Assembly (NCBI RefSeq): GCF_022267325.1
Contig: NZ_JAIZBG010000001.1
Location: 3,406,501-3,470,500 of the forward strand
Direction: 5' to 3'
Length of the DNA: 64,000 nucleotides
Source: Leptospira sanjuanensis
GTDB lineage: Bacteria; Spirochaetota; Leptospiria; Leptospirales; Leptospiraceae
In this document: positions 50,567-58,998 of the stretch, piece after piece
Position numbering within the stretch: the first letter of the stretch is position 1
Layout of the letters: each line of letters opens with the position of its first letter
Program-made: the position numbers and the translations under genes
Notes under the pieces: model-generated
What the model was told of the DNA's origin: nothing
The model's database searches: none
The model's input: only the letters and a program-made list of their open reading frames with translations

Positions 50567-51439
50567 ATGGCAAGCCTACTGTTCGATTGTCTCTTCTTAA
50601 CCGGACTTACCAAAAAAGAAGAGAAGCTTCTTTTCTCCCTCTTGGATTGGAAAGAAATTTCAACGCAGGAATGGGCAGGAGCGGGAAGATTTCCGGAGAC
50701 TGGACCGGGACAAATCGTGGTTCGCAAATCGGTAGAACCCGATTCTTTGCAAACGGCGATGGATTGGTCGAAACAACCTTTGTTGATCGGAAGAATCGAA
50801 CCGGCCCTACTCAAAAATCTCTTCGAACACGGATTGAATTACTTTCTAGATCTGAACCGATTGCAAATCGTGGACGTTCCTCTCGAAACGCTTCCTCAAA
50901 AAAAAGAATTAACTTCGATCGTAATCGGACCCGATCCGCTTTTATACCAACGAATCCGCGCTCATCTCAAGGTATCGGGTTGGGAAACGGTTCCTTGCAG
51001 AGAACTAACGTCGCTCAACGATCGATTTAAGGAATACGAACCCGGCCTTTTGTTTGTCGACTGGGAAAGAACGAACGTAAGGGAAACCGTTGATCGATTG
51101 AAAAATCTTCCTCAAAGAGCGGTATTTCCACCCGTGATCGGAATCCGGGACGTCAAACGGGAAAATCTGTTTCAGGATCTCTCCGCGGGAATCCGGGATT
51201 TTTGCGAGGATCTATATTCAGAAAAAGAAATATTAGAAATATTGAATCATTCTATTTTCGAACCCGAAAGGGAGAATTTCGCAACTTCGCCGTTTCGACG
51301 AATGGTTTTCGAGTTCAGAACCGGAAGTCGACCGACTGGAATCCGAATCGAAAAAACCGCACCGATCCGGTTTTCCAATTCGAACCTGGAAAAAATCAAA
51401 CTCGGAAAAATCCTCGGTTGGATGTCCGAGTTTTTATAA
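50567..51439 (+). CDS. unknown protein with receiver-like middle domain
   Basis: A 290-residue soluble protein. Residues 110-220 follow the CheY alternation of strands and helices: [20 protein letters not shown], a candidate acceptor Asp in GLLFVDWE, then PPVIGIRDV, though the canonical Lys and Thr are not clear, so it may be a pseudo-receiver. N- and C-terminal parts are unrecognised. Transcribed divergently from the PHB-type regulator. No ribosome site before ATG. Confidence 0.65.
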   Translation: MASLLFDCLFLTGLTKKEEKLLFSLLDWKEISTQEWAGAGRFPETGPGQIVVRKSVEPDSLQTAMDWSKQPLLIGRIEPALLKNLFEHGLNYFLDLNRLQIVDVPLETLPQKKELTSIVIGPDPLLYQRIRAHLKVSGWETVPCRELTSLNDRFKEYEPGLLFVDWERTNVRETVDRLKNLPQRAVFPPVIGIRDVKRENLFQDLSAGIRDFCEDLYSEKEILEILNHSIFEPERENFATSPFRRMVFEFRTGSRPTGIRIEKTAPIRFSNSNLEKIKLGKILGWMSEFL

Positions 51440-51537
51440 AAAGCCTGTCCCGAAAGAAACTCAGCGACACTGCTCTCTACGGGTCGCAGCGAGAATCAAA
51501 TCTAAAATTTCGAAAAAAAAGTTCCAGAAGGTAAAAA

Positions 51538-51735
51538 ATGCTCGAAACGCACTACATATCCTCCCCCGAAATAGAATCGATCGGGTACGACTTCGAAACC
51601 GGCGATCTTGTAATCCGTTTTCGAAACGGAAAAGAAAAAAGATACGCGGACGTCCCCAAGGAAACGTACGTGGCTTTGATGCAATCCGGATCGAAAATGA
51701 AATTCGTCGAATCGCTCGGCGAGCCGCTTTCGTAA
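51538..51735 (+). CDS. KTSC-domain protein
   Basis: A 65-residue protein that is one KTSC domain: SIGYDFETGDLVIRFRNGKEKRYADVPKETYVALMQS, ending in a short tail. AGAAGG lies six bases before ATG. KTSC domains are often fused to RNA-processing enzymes and their function is not settled; here it stands alone. Confidence 0.8.
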   Translation: MLETHYISSPEIESIGYDFETGDLVIRFRNGKEKRYADVPKETYVALMQSGSKMKFVESLGEPLS

Positions 51736-51803
51736 ACAGCGATCAAATTTTATTATTGAAGCAATGATTTTCCAAGCAACTATGGATCTACGGAGAATGA
51801 TCC

Positions 51804-52271
51804 ATGCCCTCTTCAAAAGAAACGAAAACCTCCTCTTTGATCGAAACCGCGTTCGCCTATTACTTTCACCGAACCGATCGTCTCTTACGGCTGCACTTCA
51901 CCAAGCTGATGACCGACCACAAAGAGGACATCACCGTCGAACAATGGTTATTGCTGAACCAGCTCTCCGTAACCGGAAGCGCGTATCAAACCGATCTTGT
52001 GGACAAAACGTTCAAGGATAGACCCAACGTGACTCGGCTTTTGGACGGATTGGAAAAAAAAGATCTCGTTCAAAGGGAAGACGACTCCGAAGACAGAAGA
52101 AAATTCAAAGTCGTAATCACGAAAAAAGGAAAGGCTCTTTTGGAAAGAACCGTTCCAAGAATGCTGAAGGAAAGAAAACTCATCTACAAAGGATTGAGCC
52201 CATCCGATCTACAAACCTTGAAACGGATCTCGGAAACCATCGAAGCGAACGTGTTAGACGGCAGGATTTGA
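51804..52271 (+). CDS. MarR-family regulator
   Basis: A 155-residue winged-helix regulator: VEQWLLLNQLSVTGSAYQTDLVDKTFKDRPNVTRLLDGLEKKDLVQRE (HTH and recognition helix) and EDRRKFKVVITKKGKALLER (wing). GGAGAA precedes ATG. It is convergent with the AhpC-like gene, three bases apart, and a fitting operator lies in front of that gene at 52854-52871. MarR members of this type respond to oxidants or small aromatic ligands. Confidence 0.9.
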   Translation: MPSSKETKTSSLIETAFAYYFHRTDRLLRLHFTKLMTDHKEDITVEQWLLLNQLSVTGSAYQTDLVDKTFKDRPNVTRLLDGLEKKDLVQREDDSEDRRKFKVVITKKGKALLERTVPRMLKERKLIYKGLSPSDLQTLKRISETIEANVLDGRI

Positions 52272-52274
52272 ACT

Positions 52275-52811
52275 TCAATTCAAATGAGCTTTCAAATCCT
52301 GAATCGGAATATGATCCGTAACCTTTTTGGAAAACTTGGCGATCTGCACGCGCAAATCCGGACCGATCAAAAACTCAGCGGGCATACGATCCATCTTCAT
52401 ACCCGGAACTCTTTTCATTTCAAAACCCATTTCTTCCGCTTCCTTAATTTCCTTTTGGGAAGTAAGAATCGTTTTGAAAACTCCGAGCCAAGAAGTGCCC
52501 ACGCCGTATAAACGATATAACTTTTCGGAAGGATCGGGAATTAAGGAAAACGGAATCGATTTCTTTCCAACGCTTTCCCGAATACTTTCGGGCGTGGATT
52601 CGAAAACCGCCAGAACCTGGAGCCCCTTTTTTTCAAGTTCGGGATACGCCTTTAAAAGTTGATGAACCCGTAAATTACAAAGAGCGCATTCCGCATTTCT
52701 AAAAAAGGCCAAAAGCGTATATTTTCCTTTCAAATCCGCAAGGCTGATGTTTTTTCCCAAATAATCCCGCACCGCGAAATCTTTGGCCGTGTCTCCCGTT
52801 TTCAGTTTCAT
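52275..52811 (-). CDS. AhpC/TSA-family thioredoxin-fold protein
   Basis: A 178-residue peroxiredoxin-like protein: TAKDFAVRDYLGKNISLADLKG, then FFRNAECALCNLRVHQL with a CxxC, and a SIPFSLIPDPSEKLYRLYGV segment. The CxxC replaces the usual lone peroxidatic Cys, so it may work as a disulfide reductase or an atypical peroxiredoxin. ATG 52811 has AAAGGAGA upstream; the 20 preceding codons overlap the operator and are not conserved. Probably controlled by the neighbouring MarR protein. Confidence 0.88.
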   Translation of the reverse strand: MKLKTGDTAKDFAVRDYLGKNISLADLKGKYTLLAFFRNAECALCNLRVHQLLKAYPELEKKGLQVLAVFESTPESIRESVGKKSIPFSLIPDPSEKLYRLYGVGTSWLGVFKTILTSQKEIKEAEEMGFEMKRVPGMKMDRMPAEFLIGPDLRVQIAKFSKKVTDHIPIQDLKAHLN

Positions 52812-52853
52812 AAAAATCTCCTTTCTGATTCTGTTTTTAAGTTTAGACTCATT

Positions 52854-52871
52854 TTGTTGCTTAGGCAACAA
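52854..52871. promoter_or_regulatory. probable MarR operator
   Basis: Arms TTGTTGC and GCAACAA around a TTAG centre, an 18-base dyad of the TTGC-n-GCAA type bound by many MarR proteins. It lies 43 bases before the AhpC-like start and 112 before the hydrolase start. Half-sites (TTGCTT on the minus strand) also occur ahead of the marR gene near 51760-51780. Confidence 0.65.
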
Positions 52872-52982
52872 TTATTTAAGCATCATAATTCGAAAATGAG
52901 ATTTTTTACTAGGATTTTTCTCGATCATCAAAAGGGGAAAAAACCTTGACTTTCGTTTTTAAAGTCCTATTTTCCTCGGATC

Positions 52983-53912
52983 ATGAAACGAATCACGATC
53001 GCAGTTATATCCCTTTCGGTCTTTATTCTTCTCGCGCTTCCCTTTCTTGCGGACGGAGAAAACGGGCTCATCGATGCGGAAGTCCGCGCAAGAAGCGGCG
53101 GTTCGTTTGCACAAGGACGAGACGGGTGGATTCATTATCAATTCGAAGGTCCGGAAAATGGCGAGATCGTAGTTTTAGTTCACGGTTTGTCCATGCCGCT
53201 TTTTATCTACGGCCCTATATCCGCCATTCTGCAACGGGAAGGATATCGGGTATTAAGAATGGATCTATACGGTAGAGGACTTTCCGATAGACCGGAAACT
53301 CCGTATAATAACGATCTCTACGAGAGACAGCTTTCCGATCTATTCGAATCTCTGAATATTCAAAAACCGGTACATTTAATCGGAACGTCTATGGGCGCCT
53401 TGGTCGCGATCCATTTTACCCTCAAATATCCTGAAAAAGTGAAAACTCTCGGACTTATCGCCCCCGCCGGATTGCCGATGGAAATTCCATTGGTGGCAAG
53501 ATTATCCCGTCTTCCCATTTTGGGAGATTATATGATGAAGTCATTCGGAGATAGATCCTTGCTTCAAGGAACCAAGAAAAGTTTTTACGAACCCGATAAG
53601 TTTCCGGACTTCGGTTCCCTTTTTCAGGAACAAATGCAATACAAGGGTTTTAAACGCGCGATTCTTTCCAGTTTGAGAAACATGCCGCTCGAATCCTTCG
53701 AAGAAGAATACAAACGTTTAGGAACATTCAAAATTCCTAAACTATTAATTTGGGGAAAAGAAGACAAGGTGATTCCGTTTAAAAACAGCGAACTTGCCTT
53801 GCAACTTCTTCCCGGAATCGTGTTCGTACCGTTAGACAACGCCGGTCATATACCGCACTATGAAATCCCGGAAAGAGTCGCTCCAAAATTGGTCGAATTC
53901 TTGCAACGTTAA
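52983..53912 (+). CDS. alpha/beta hydrolase
   Basis: A 309-residue hydrolase with an N-terminal membrane/signal helix (IAVISLSVFILLALPFLADG). Oxyanion HG motif in VLVHGLSMP, nucleophile elbow GTSMGAL (Ser), acid in WGKEDKVIPF (Asp) and NAGHIPHYEI (His): full triad present. Likely a periplasm-facing or anchored esterase/lipase. Divergent from the AhpC-like gene and close to the MarR operator. Confidence 0.92.
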   Translation: MKRITIAVISLSVFILLALPFLADGENGLIDAEVRARSGGSFAQGRDGWIHYQFEGPENGEIVVLVHGLSMPLFIYGPISAILQREGYRVLRMDLYGRGLSDRPETPYNNDLYERQLSDLFESLNIQKPVHLIGTSMGALVAIHFTLKYPEKVKTLGLIAPAGLPMEIPLVARLSRLPILGDYMMKSFGDRSLLQGTKKSFYEPDKFPDFGSLFQEQMQYKGFKRAILSSLRNMPLESFEEEYKRLGTFKIPKLLIWGKEDKVIPFKNSELALQLLPGIVFVPLDNAGHIPHYEIPERVAPKLVEFLQR

Positions 53913-53933
53913 ACAAACGTCATAGGAATTAGT

Positions 53934-54479
53934 TCAATCCAACGAAAGAAGATAAGTCGTCTTATACGTCGTAAGAGGTTCGTAGATTTCCATCGAAGCT
54001 TTTCCTTTGAGATCGCATCCTTTTTCCTCGCAAGCTCTGAAAATCTTCGGATAAACCTTATAAATTCCTAAAAAGATGGAAAGAAAATTCTTAAGAGGAA
54101 ATTCAGCGATGAGATATTTTTTCGCGGGAATGGTTCTCGCCTTCAATTCGATGGAAAGTCCGTCCGGAATTTTGGAAATGGGTTCCGCAAAAATCGCCCC
54201 GACTTCGCTACGCAGTTTGGCTTTCGGAACTTCATTCGGATTGTCCAAATAGATCCCGAATAATTTAAAGTCCTTGAATCCTTTTTCCGGAAGTTCCTTC
54301 TGAAGAACCTCGAACGTTAAACCGACATCGCGATAATCGCCGATCCGCTCGTGCGAAAGAATATAAAACGGGCCCTGTGTTTCTTCCCGAACCTGAACCC
54401 GATCGAATGCGCCCATATAAAACAAAAAGCCGACGAGCACCAAGGCCAAAACTAAAATACTCAACGCAAGAATTTTCAT
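53934..54479 (-). CDS. membrane-anchored GyrI-like ligand-binding protein
   Basis: A 181-residue protein: an N-terminal membrane helix ([20 protein letters not shown]) and a GyrI-like (SRPBCC/effector-binding) domain ([21 protein letters not shown] ... [21 protein letters not shown]). It starts at ATG 54479 with GAGG about six bases upstream, and is the third gene of the PadR operon. The domain binds small molecules in transcription activators; here it is tethered to the membrane, unusual for the family. Confidence 0.8.
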   Translation of the reverse strand: MKILALSILVLALVLVGFLFYMGAFDRVQVREETQGPFYILSHERIGDYRDVGLTFEVLQKELPEKGFKDFKLFGIYLDNPNEVPKAKLRSEVGAIFAEPISKIPDGLSIELKARTIPAKKYLIAEFPLKNFLSIFLGIYKVYPKIFRACEEKGCDLKGKASMEIYEPLTTYKTTYLLSLD

Positions 54480-54486
54480 AAACACC

Positions 54487-54993
54487 TCAAAGAATTAAAA
54501 TTAAGAAGAAGGGAACGATCAAACCGTAATTCAGATACAGCCAGTAGGAGTATCGACTGAAAACGGCTCGTTTCTTTTTTTGGAAGAACAAATCGCGAAC
54601 CAGAAGAAATCCGGCGACGAACAATAAAAATGGAAGAAAGAACTCCGCTGACTTGTTTCTTTCGTACGGAAAGTTGTGAAAGAATTTCAACCAACCTTCC
54701 CCTCCCACAAAAAAACTCGCAAAGATCGAAAGTAAAAACAAATCCCAAGGAATCAGAATTAGGATTCCGAACGCAGTGCCGCGATTGTGCTTCCAAACGA
54801 GGGAAAATAGCTTTTGTTCGCCCGCAATTCTTTCCCGAAAACCAGAAATAAGAATATCAAATAAATCGAATATTCTAAAGTTTCCTTCCGTATACGAATC
54901 CTCCAGGCCGCTCAGAATCGCATTTTTATACATTTTGGAACAAGAAGAAGGGTAAACGATTTCCACGAAGAGTTGAAAACATCGAAAGATCAT
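54487..54993 (-). CDS. membrane protein of the PadR operon
   Basis: A 168-residue integral membrane protein with three to four hydrophobic helices ([49 protein letters not shown]) and a soluble N-terminus. It starts one base after the padR stop and ends seven bases before the GyrI-like start, so the three form one unit. I do not recognise the family. Confidence 0.72.
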   Translation of the reverse strand: MIFRCFQLFVEIVYPSSCSKMYKNAILSGLEDSYTEGNFRIFDLFDILISGFRERIAGEQKLFSLVWKHNRGTAFGILILIPWDLFLLSIFASFFVGGEGWLKFFHNFPYERNKSAEFFLPFLLFVAGFLLVRDLFFQKKKRAVFSRYSYWLYLNYGLIVPFFLILIL

Positions 54994-54994
54994 C

Positions 54995-55345
54995 TTAGTT
55001 TTCCAGAAGATCCAATTGTTTGGCTCGTTTTAAGGCGGATTCCATCTTTTTCAATTCGTGGATCAAAACCTCTTTTCCGTTCGGCGTGATTTCATAATAC
55101 AACCGCCTCGGGTCGTCTCCCGGTTCGAGCTTTCGTTTGCAATGTCGAATCCAACCGTAACCGCGAATGGATTCCAAGGTTCGATACAGAGTTCCCGGGC
55201 CTAAGCGAAAATTCCCTTCCGAAGAAATCTCGACCGATTTTCCGATTCCGTATCCGTGCTGCGGCCCTTCCGCCAGTGAGAGCAGAATATGAAACATAGC
55301 CGGAGTGATTCCTTTGGTTTCGGAGAATTCTTCCTTGGTTCTCAT
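54995..55345 (-). CDS. PadR-family regulator
   Basis: A 116-residue winged-helix protein: GITPAMFHILLSLAEGPQHGYGIGKSVE and LGPGTLYRTLESIRGYGWIRHCKRKLEPGDDPRRLYYEITPNGKEVL, the latter being the wing. First gene of a three-gene unit. There is no ribosome site; the -10 box TATAAT lies only about ten bases before ATG, so the mRNA is probably leaderless. A perfect dyad overlaps promoter and start codon, pointing to autorepression. Confidence 0.92.
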   Translation of the reverse strand: MRTKEEFSETKGITPAMFHILLSLAEGPQHGYGIGKSVEISSEGNFRLGPGTLYRTLESIRGYGWIRHCKRKLEPGDDPRRLYYEITPNGKEVLIHELKKMESALKRAKQLDLLEN

Positions 55346-55381
55346 CTATATCCATTATAGATATATTCATATCGGACTCAA
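55344..55381 (-). promoter_or_regulatory. PadR promoter with overlapping operator
   Basis: On the minus strand: -35 TTGAGT (55376-55381), 16-base spacer, -10 TATAAT (55354-55359), ATG at 55345. The dyad ATCTATA / TATAGAT with a five-base centre (55344-55362) covers the -10 and the start codon. Binding there would block initiation of the whole operon. Confidence 0.75.
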
Positions 55382-55501
55382 GCGATTTTTCGTTTCAACA
55401 GCATCGTGAATCGCTTATCTGCTTCGGAATTTTCGGACGGAAACGCAAACCGCGATAAAAATTCGGGTCATTCTCCGTTTGAAAACACCTTAGAGATATT
55501 T

Positions 55502-55569
55502 TTTGAACGTGTTCAAATTTTTTGATTGCCAAAATTCCGCGATGGTGCTATTTTTTGAACATGTTCAAA
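55502..55569 (+). promoter_or_regulatory. twin operators of the ankyrin-TetR operon
   Basis: TTTGAAC-GT-GTTCAAA at 55502-55517 and TTTGAAC-AT-GTTCAAA (fully palindromic) at 55554-55569. Centres are 52 bp apart, close to five helical turns. Between them lie promoter-like hexamers TTGATT (55522-55527) and TGCTAT (55546-55551) with 18-base spacing. The TetR protein at 56411-57097 is the obvious ligand. Confidence 0.75.
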
Positions 55570-55583
55570 TTTGGAGTTAAATT

Positions 55584-56414
55584 ATGAAACGCATCTTTGT
55601 TTGGGCCTTATTCTTCGGAATCACCGCCTCGGCCTTTGCGGATTCCCAATCCGATTTCTTTGAATCGGTTCGAATCGGAAATCTCGCGAAGTTGGAAAAA
55701 ATCTATTCGGAAAGTCCGTCGACGTTCGACAACACAGATAGTCGCGGCAGATCCGCGGTATTTTACGCGATCGAAAGCGGAAACCCTTCCGTAGTTCAAT
55801 TCGTGTTGGATCGCAACAACAGGATCGATACACCCGATAACGCGGGAGAATATCCGATTCACTACGCAGCAAGAATGCCGGACAGTAAGATCGTTGATTT
55901 GGTTTTGAATCGAGATTCTTTCAGCGGCTATCTGACACGCAACGGAGAAAACGCTCTTGATATCGCATCCCATTACGGAAACAACAGCGTCGTCGCGTAT
56001 CTTTTGGCGAAAGGTCTTAAGTATTCGAAACCGGGTTCGGGTCCGTTCACCATCGGACTTTACATCGGATATTTGATTATCAGCATCTTGATGACTATCT
56101 GGGTCGCGAGAACTCTTTTCAACAACGGAAGAATCTTTTTGATTCAAATGTTCAACGGGGAAGAAAAACTCGCGGATTCGATCAATCATCTTTTGATCGT
56201 AGGATTTTATCTGATCAACATCGGCTACATAAGCCTTTCCTTGACCTCCAGTCAAAAACCTTTAGATCTGGCAGAATGTATCGAAATTCTCACCACAAAA
56301 GTCGGAGTAGTACTTTTGCTTCTGGGAGCGATGCACTTTTTCAACCTCTTCCTGTTCGCGAAATTCAGAAAGAAAATTTCCCACACTTTCGGAGAAGCTG
56401 AAGTTCCCGCATGA
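55584..56414 (+). CDS. ankyrin-repeat membrane protein
   Basis: A 276-residue protein: signal peptide (IFVWALFFGITASAFA), about four ankyrin repeats (DSRGRSAVFYAIESGNPSVVQFVLDR; NAGEYPIHYAARM; NGENALDIASHYGNNSVVAYLLAKG), then three to four membrane helices in the C-terminal half. GGAG is eight bases before ATG. Ankyrins would face the periplasm. First gene of a TetR-controlled operon, sharing an ATGA overlap with it. Confidence 0.85.
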   Translation: MKRIFVWALFFGITASAFADSQSDFFESVRIGNLAKLEKIYSESPSTFDNTDSRGRSAVFYAIESGNPSVVQFVLDRNNRIDTPDNAGEYPIHYAARMPDSKIVDLVLNRDSFSGYLTRNGENALDIASHYGNNSVVAYLLAKGLKYSKPGSGPFTIGLYIGYLIISILMTIWVARTLFNNGRIFLIQMFNGEEKLADSINHLLIVGFYLINIGYISLSLTSSQKPLDLAECIEILTTKVGVVLLLLGAMHFFNLFLFAKFRKKISHTFGEAEVPA

Positions 56415-57097
56415 TTCGGAAAAATTCGAAAACGCAAAAAGAGACCGGCAAGTCGCAACAGACCCGGTCTCTTCTTTTTAAAACCGCGATTTCCCTATTT
56501 CAAAAAGAAGGTTATGACGAAACGACGATGCGCGCCATCGCACAAAAGGCGGGACTCGCCGTTGGCGCTTCGTATTATCATTTTAAAACGAAGGAAGACA
56601 TCGTTCTTGAGTTCTACAGACAGACCCAAGACGACGCAAACATTCAAAATAACGAATATTGTAAAATCGAATCCGACCTGAAGGCCAGAGTTAAAAACGT
56701 CGTTCGATACAAGTTGAGCCAGTTTCAAGGACATGAAAAATTCCTGCACGTACTCGCAAGGAGCGGAGGCGATCCTCATCATCCGCTTTCCCCTTTCAGC
56801 AAAGAAACGAAGCAGATTCGGGAAGACGCGATTTCTCTTTTTAAAAACGCGATCGATTCCTCCAAAGATTCTCTGCCTTCCGATTTAAAGGAAGAACTTC
56901 CCTCTCTATTCTGGCTCTTTCAACTTGGAATCATTTATGTTTGGCTGTTCGACGGATCGGCTCATAAGAAAAAGACCGAACTTCTTTTGGATAAGGGTTT
57001 GGATCTTGTTTTTCAACTCTTAAAACTTTCCTCGTTGCCGATCTTTCGATCGGTCCGCAAATCCATTCTATCGATGATCGATCTTTTCAAACAATAA
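56411..57097 (+). CDS. TetR/AcrR-family regulator
   Basis: A 228-residue regulator with HTH SLLFKTAISLFQKEGYDETTMRAIAQKAGLAVGASYYHFKTKEDIVLEFY and a longer helical ligand domain. It overlaps the ankyrin gene by four bases (ATGA) and the twin palindromes upstream are the expected binding sites, giving autorepression of the two-gene operon. The PPK2 gene follows 19 bases later and may be read through. Confidence 0.92.
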   Translation: MIRKNSKTQKETGKSQQTRSLLFKTAISLFQKEGYDETTMRAIAQKAGLAVGASYYHFKTKEDIVLEFYRQTQDDANIQNNEYCKIESDLKARVKNVVRYKLSQFQGHEKFLHVLARSGGDPHHPLSPFSKETKQIREDAISLFKNAIDSSKDSLPSDLKEELPSLFWLFQLGIIYVWLFDGSAHKKKTELLLDKGLDLVFQLLKLSSLPIFRSVRKSILSMIDLFKQ

Positions 57098-57116
57098 CGC
57101 GCAGGAACCCGAAAGT

Positions 57117-57836
57117 ATGAATCTTGAAAACGTAGATACTCTTCCTCCCAAAGACAAAATCAAAGACGAAGTTCTTCAAAAAACGGAAGTATATCTCAAA
57201 GAACTTTCCGTATTTCAGGAAAAGTTATTCGCACAGAAAAAATGCTCGGTTTTGATTCTTTTGCAGGGAGTGGACACTTCGGGAAAGGACGGAACGATCA
57301 AGCACGTTTTTGCGGGAATCAATCCGCAAGGTTGCTACGTAAAATCCTGGACAAAGCCGAACGCGGAAGAAATCCAATACGACTTTTTATGGAGAATTCA
57401 CAAATACGTTCCGCCGAAAGGGATGATCCACATTCACAATCGATCGCATTACGAAGACGTGTTGATGCCTAAGATTTTAGGAACTCTTTCCGAAAAAAGA
57501 ATCGAAGAACGATTGGAATCCATTCGAGATTTCGAAAAACATCTTCGGCGCGAGAACGAAACTCTGATTCTTAAATTCTTTCTGCATATTTCCAAGGAAG
57601 AGCAAAAACAAAGAATCACGGAACGTCTTTCGGATCCCGATAAAACTTGGAAATACGATCCGTCCGATCAGACGACGCAAGACCGTTGGGAAGATTATCA
57701 AAAAGCGTACGAGACGATCTTTCGATATAAGGACCAGGAGAAAGAATGGAACGTAATTCCCGCCGATAAGAAATGGTTCCGCAATTATCAAATCGCCAAA
57801 ATTCTTTGCAAAGAATTGGAAAGGATCGTTTCTTAA
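57117..57836 (+). CDS. ppk2: polyphosphate kinase 2 family protein
   Basis: A 239-residue PPK2 enzyme that transfers phosphate between polyphosphate and nucleotides. Walker A GVDTSGKDGTIKHVF, the NRSHYEDVLMP motif (Walker B Asp), and the lid Arg segment KKWFRNYQIAKIL are present; length fits a single-domain PPK2. Substrate direction (NDP or NMP phosphorylation) needs assay. Located just after the ankyrin-TetR operon. Confidence 0.93.
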   Translation: MNLENVDTLPPKDKIKDEVLQKTEVYLKELSVFQEKLFAQKKCSVLILLQGVDTSGKDGTIKHVFAGINPQGCYVKSWTKPNAEEIQYDFLWRIHKYVPPKGMIHIHNRSHYEDVLMPKILGTLSEKRIEERLESIRDFEKHLRRENETLILKFFLHISKEEQKQRITERLSDPDKTWKYDPSDQTTQDRWEDYQKAYETIFRYKDQEKEWNVIPADKKWFRNYQIAKILCKELERIVS

Positions 57837-57926
57837 ATCGGCAAATAAAACGTGCAAGAGACGGACTTGCATTTGCGGAAAAGAACGGCGAAAATGGCAT
57901 CGATGAAATTTTCGAACCGCAAAAAC

Positions 57927-57956
57927 AAAAAAAGGCCGAATTTTCATTCGGCCTTT
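57927..57956. terminator. bidirectional terminator
   Basis: AAAGGCCGAA and TTCGGCCTTT pair perfectly around a six-base loop between the convergent ppk2 and MotA/FliG-like genes, followed on the minus strand by TTTTTTT. Confidence 0.85.
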
Positions 57957-57987
57957 CAAATCCTAACTAAGAAGTCCGGTTTTCGTT

Positions 57988-58746
57988 TTACAAAGCCCGG
58001 TTCATTCCCTTTTTAGAGGCAAAGACGCCCAGAATTTTCAATTGTGCTTCCTTTACCTTTTCCGAGCTATCGTAAGAATCGTCCGATCTCATCAATTCCT
58101 TCATAAGCCAACGAGAAGATTCTCTATCAAGAAAATCTAATACTTGAATCACGAGTTTTTCACGCACGCTTTTTAACGCCTCCGCGAGATCGGGAAGGCT
58201 CACCTGTCTCAACAAATCCTTCAATTCGTTGTAGGAAAGAGAATGAAACGCGCGGCTCAACAGTATGTCCGAATCGATCTGCGGTTTAGAATTGCAGAAT
58301 TCCGCGTAAAAATCGTTGAGAAGGATCGTATCGATCTCCTTTCTCTTCTGAGTTACGAAATTCCAAAAACTTTCCTGATACGATTCCCCGAAATAAGAAG
58401 CCACTTTTTCCAGAAACACGGTAATGTGCAGCTCCTTCTGAATCGCTTCCATCCCTTCGAGTATGATGATTCTATCTAATAATTCCTTTCCTTCGTAATT
58501 TCCGGAAACGATGTATCCTTTCAGGATGTTGTGGACGTTTTCCGCATCCATTCCGATTCCCATCAAATCAAATCCTTTTCTCAGAAGAAACGGATGGTCT
58601 TCGGAATCGAAAGCGTCGATCAAAAAATATTTTCCAAAGACGTAACACTTTTCGCTCAGTTCCAACATCATCCCTAATGTTTTCAGACTTTTTTCGCGAT
58701 CAGAGTCTTTACAGATAAGTTGATCGGGTCGTATATGTGCCAGCAT
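57988..58746 (-). CDS. soluble MotA-loop/FliG-C-like protein
   Basis: A 252-residue protein without membrane segments. Residues 20-110 ([44 protein letters not shown]) follow the pattern of the MotA cytoplasmic loop (AxxARREGxLAxE ... FLxKGxxLxxDGxDPExVRxIL). Residues 168-242 ([21 protein letters not shown] ... VKEAQLKIL) follow FliG's C-terminal armadillo/torque domain. In the flagellar motor these two surfaces touch each other, so a protein carrying both could modulate stator-rotor contact. Both assignments are by eye; no other flagellar gene is nearby. Confidence 0.6.
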   Translation of the reverse strand: MLAHIRPDQLICKDSDREKSLKTLGMMLELSEKCYVFGKYFLIDAFDSEDHPFLLRKGFDLMGIGMDAENVHNILKGYIVSGNYEGKELLDRIIILEGMEAIQKELHITVFLEKVASYFGESYQESFWNFVTQKRKEIDTILLNDFYAEFCNSKPQIDSDILLSRAFHSLSYNELKDLLRQVSLPDLAEALKSVREKLVIQVLDFLDRESSRWLMKELMRSDDSYDSSEKVKEAQLKILGVFASKKGMNRAL

Positions 58747-58877
58747 GCCTTCGTTTCTCCGAAATGATATTGTTGATTCTTGATGAACCCCGATCCGTTT
58801 TGAATGCGAGATTTCGATCAGTGAATTCTTTGTGAATAAGGATGCATCAATAGACGTGGGATTGCGTTTTTTTCAAA

Positions 58878-58908
58878 CCCTTTTCCGGCATTTTCCGAAG
58901 GAAAAGGG
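58878..58908. terminator. terminator-like stem-loop
   Basis: CCCTTTTCC and GGAAAAGGG pair across a 13-base loop, about 90 bases downstream of the DUF2071 gene on its strand; the T-run is only TTT. Confidence 0.4.
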
Positions 58909-58998
58909 TAAATTCTTTCCGTCCTTTTCGTCGCCTCTAATCCCTTCGTTTTAGTTTGAACCTCAAAAGAACACTCTTTGTATTCGAATTCCTTCAGC

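Noticed and set aside
55502..55569. LexA/SOS box (GAAC...GTTC)
   Set aside because: The half-sites are separated by two bases, not the four of Gram-positive SOS boxes, and a TetR gene in the same operon is a better explanation.
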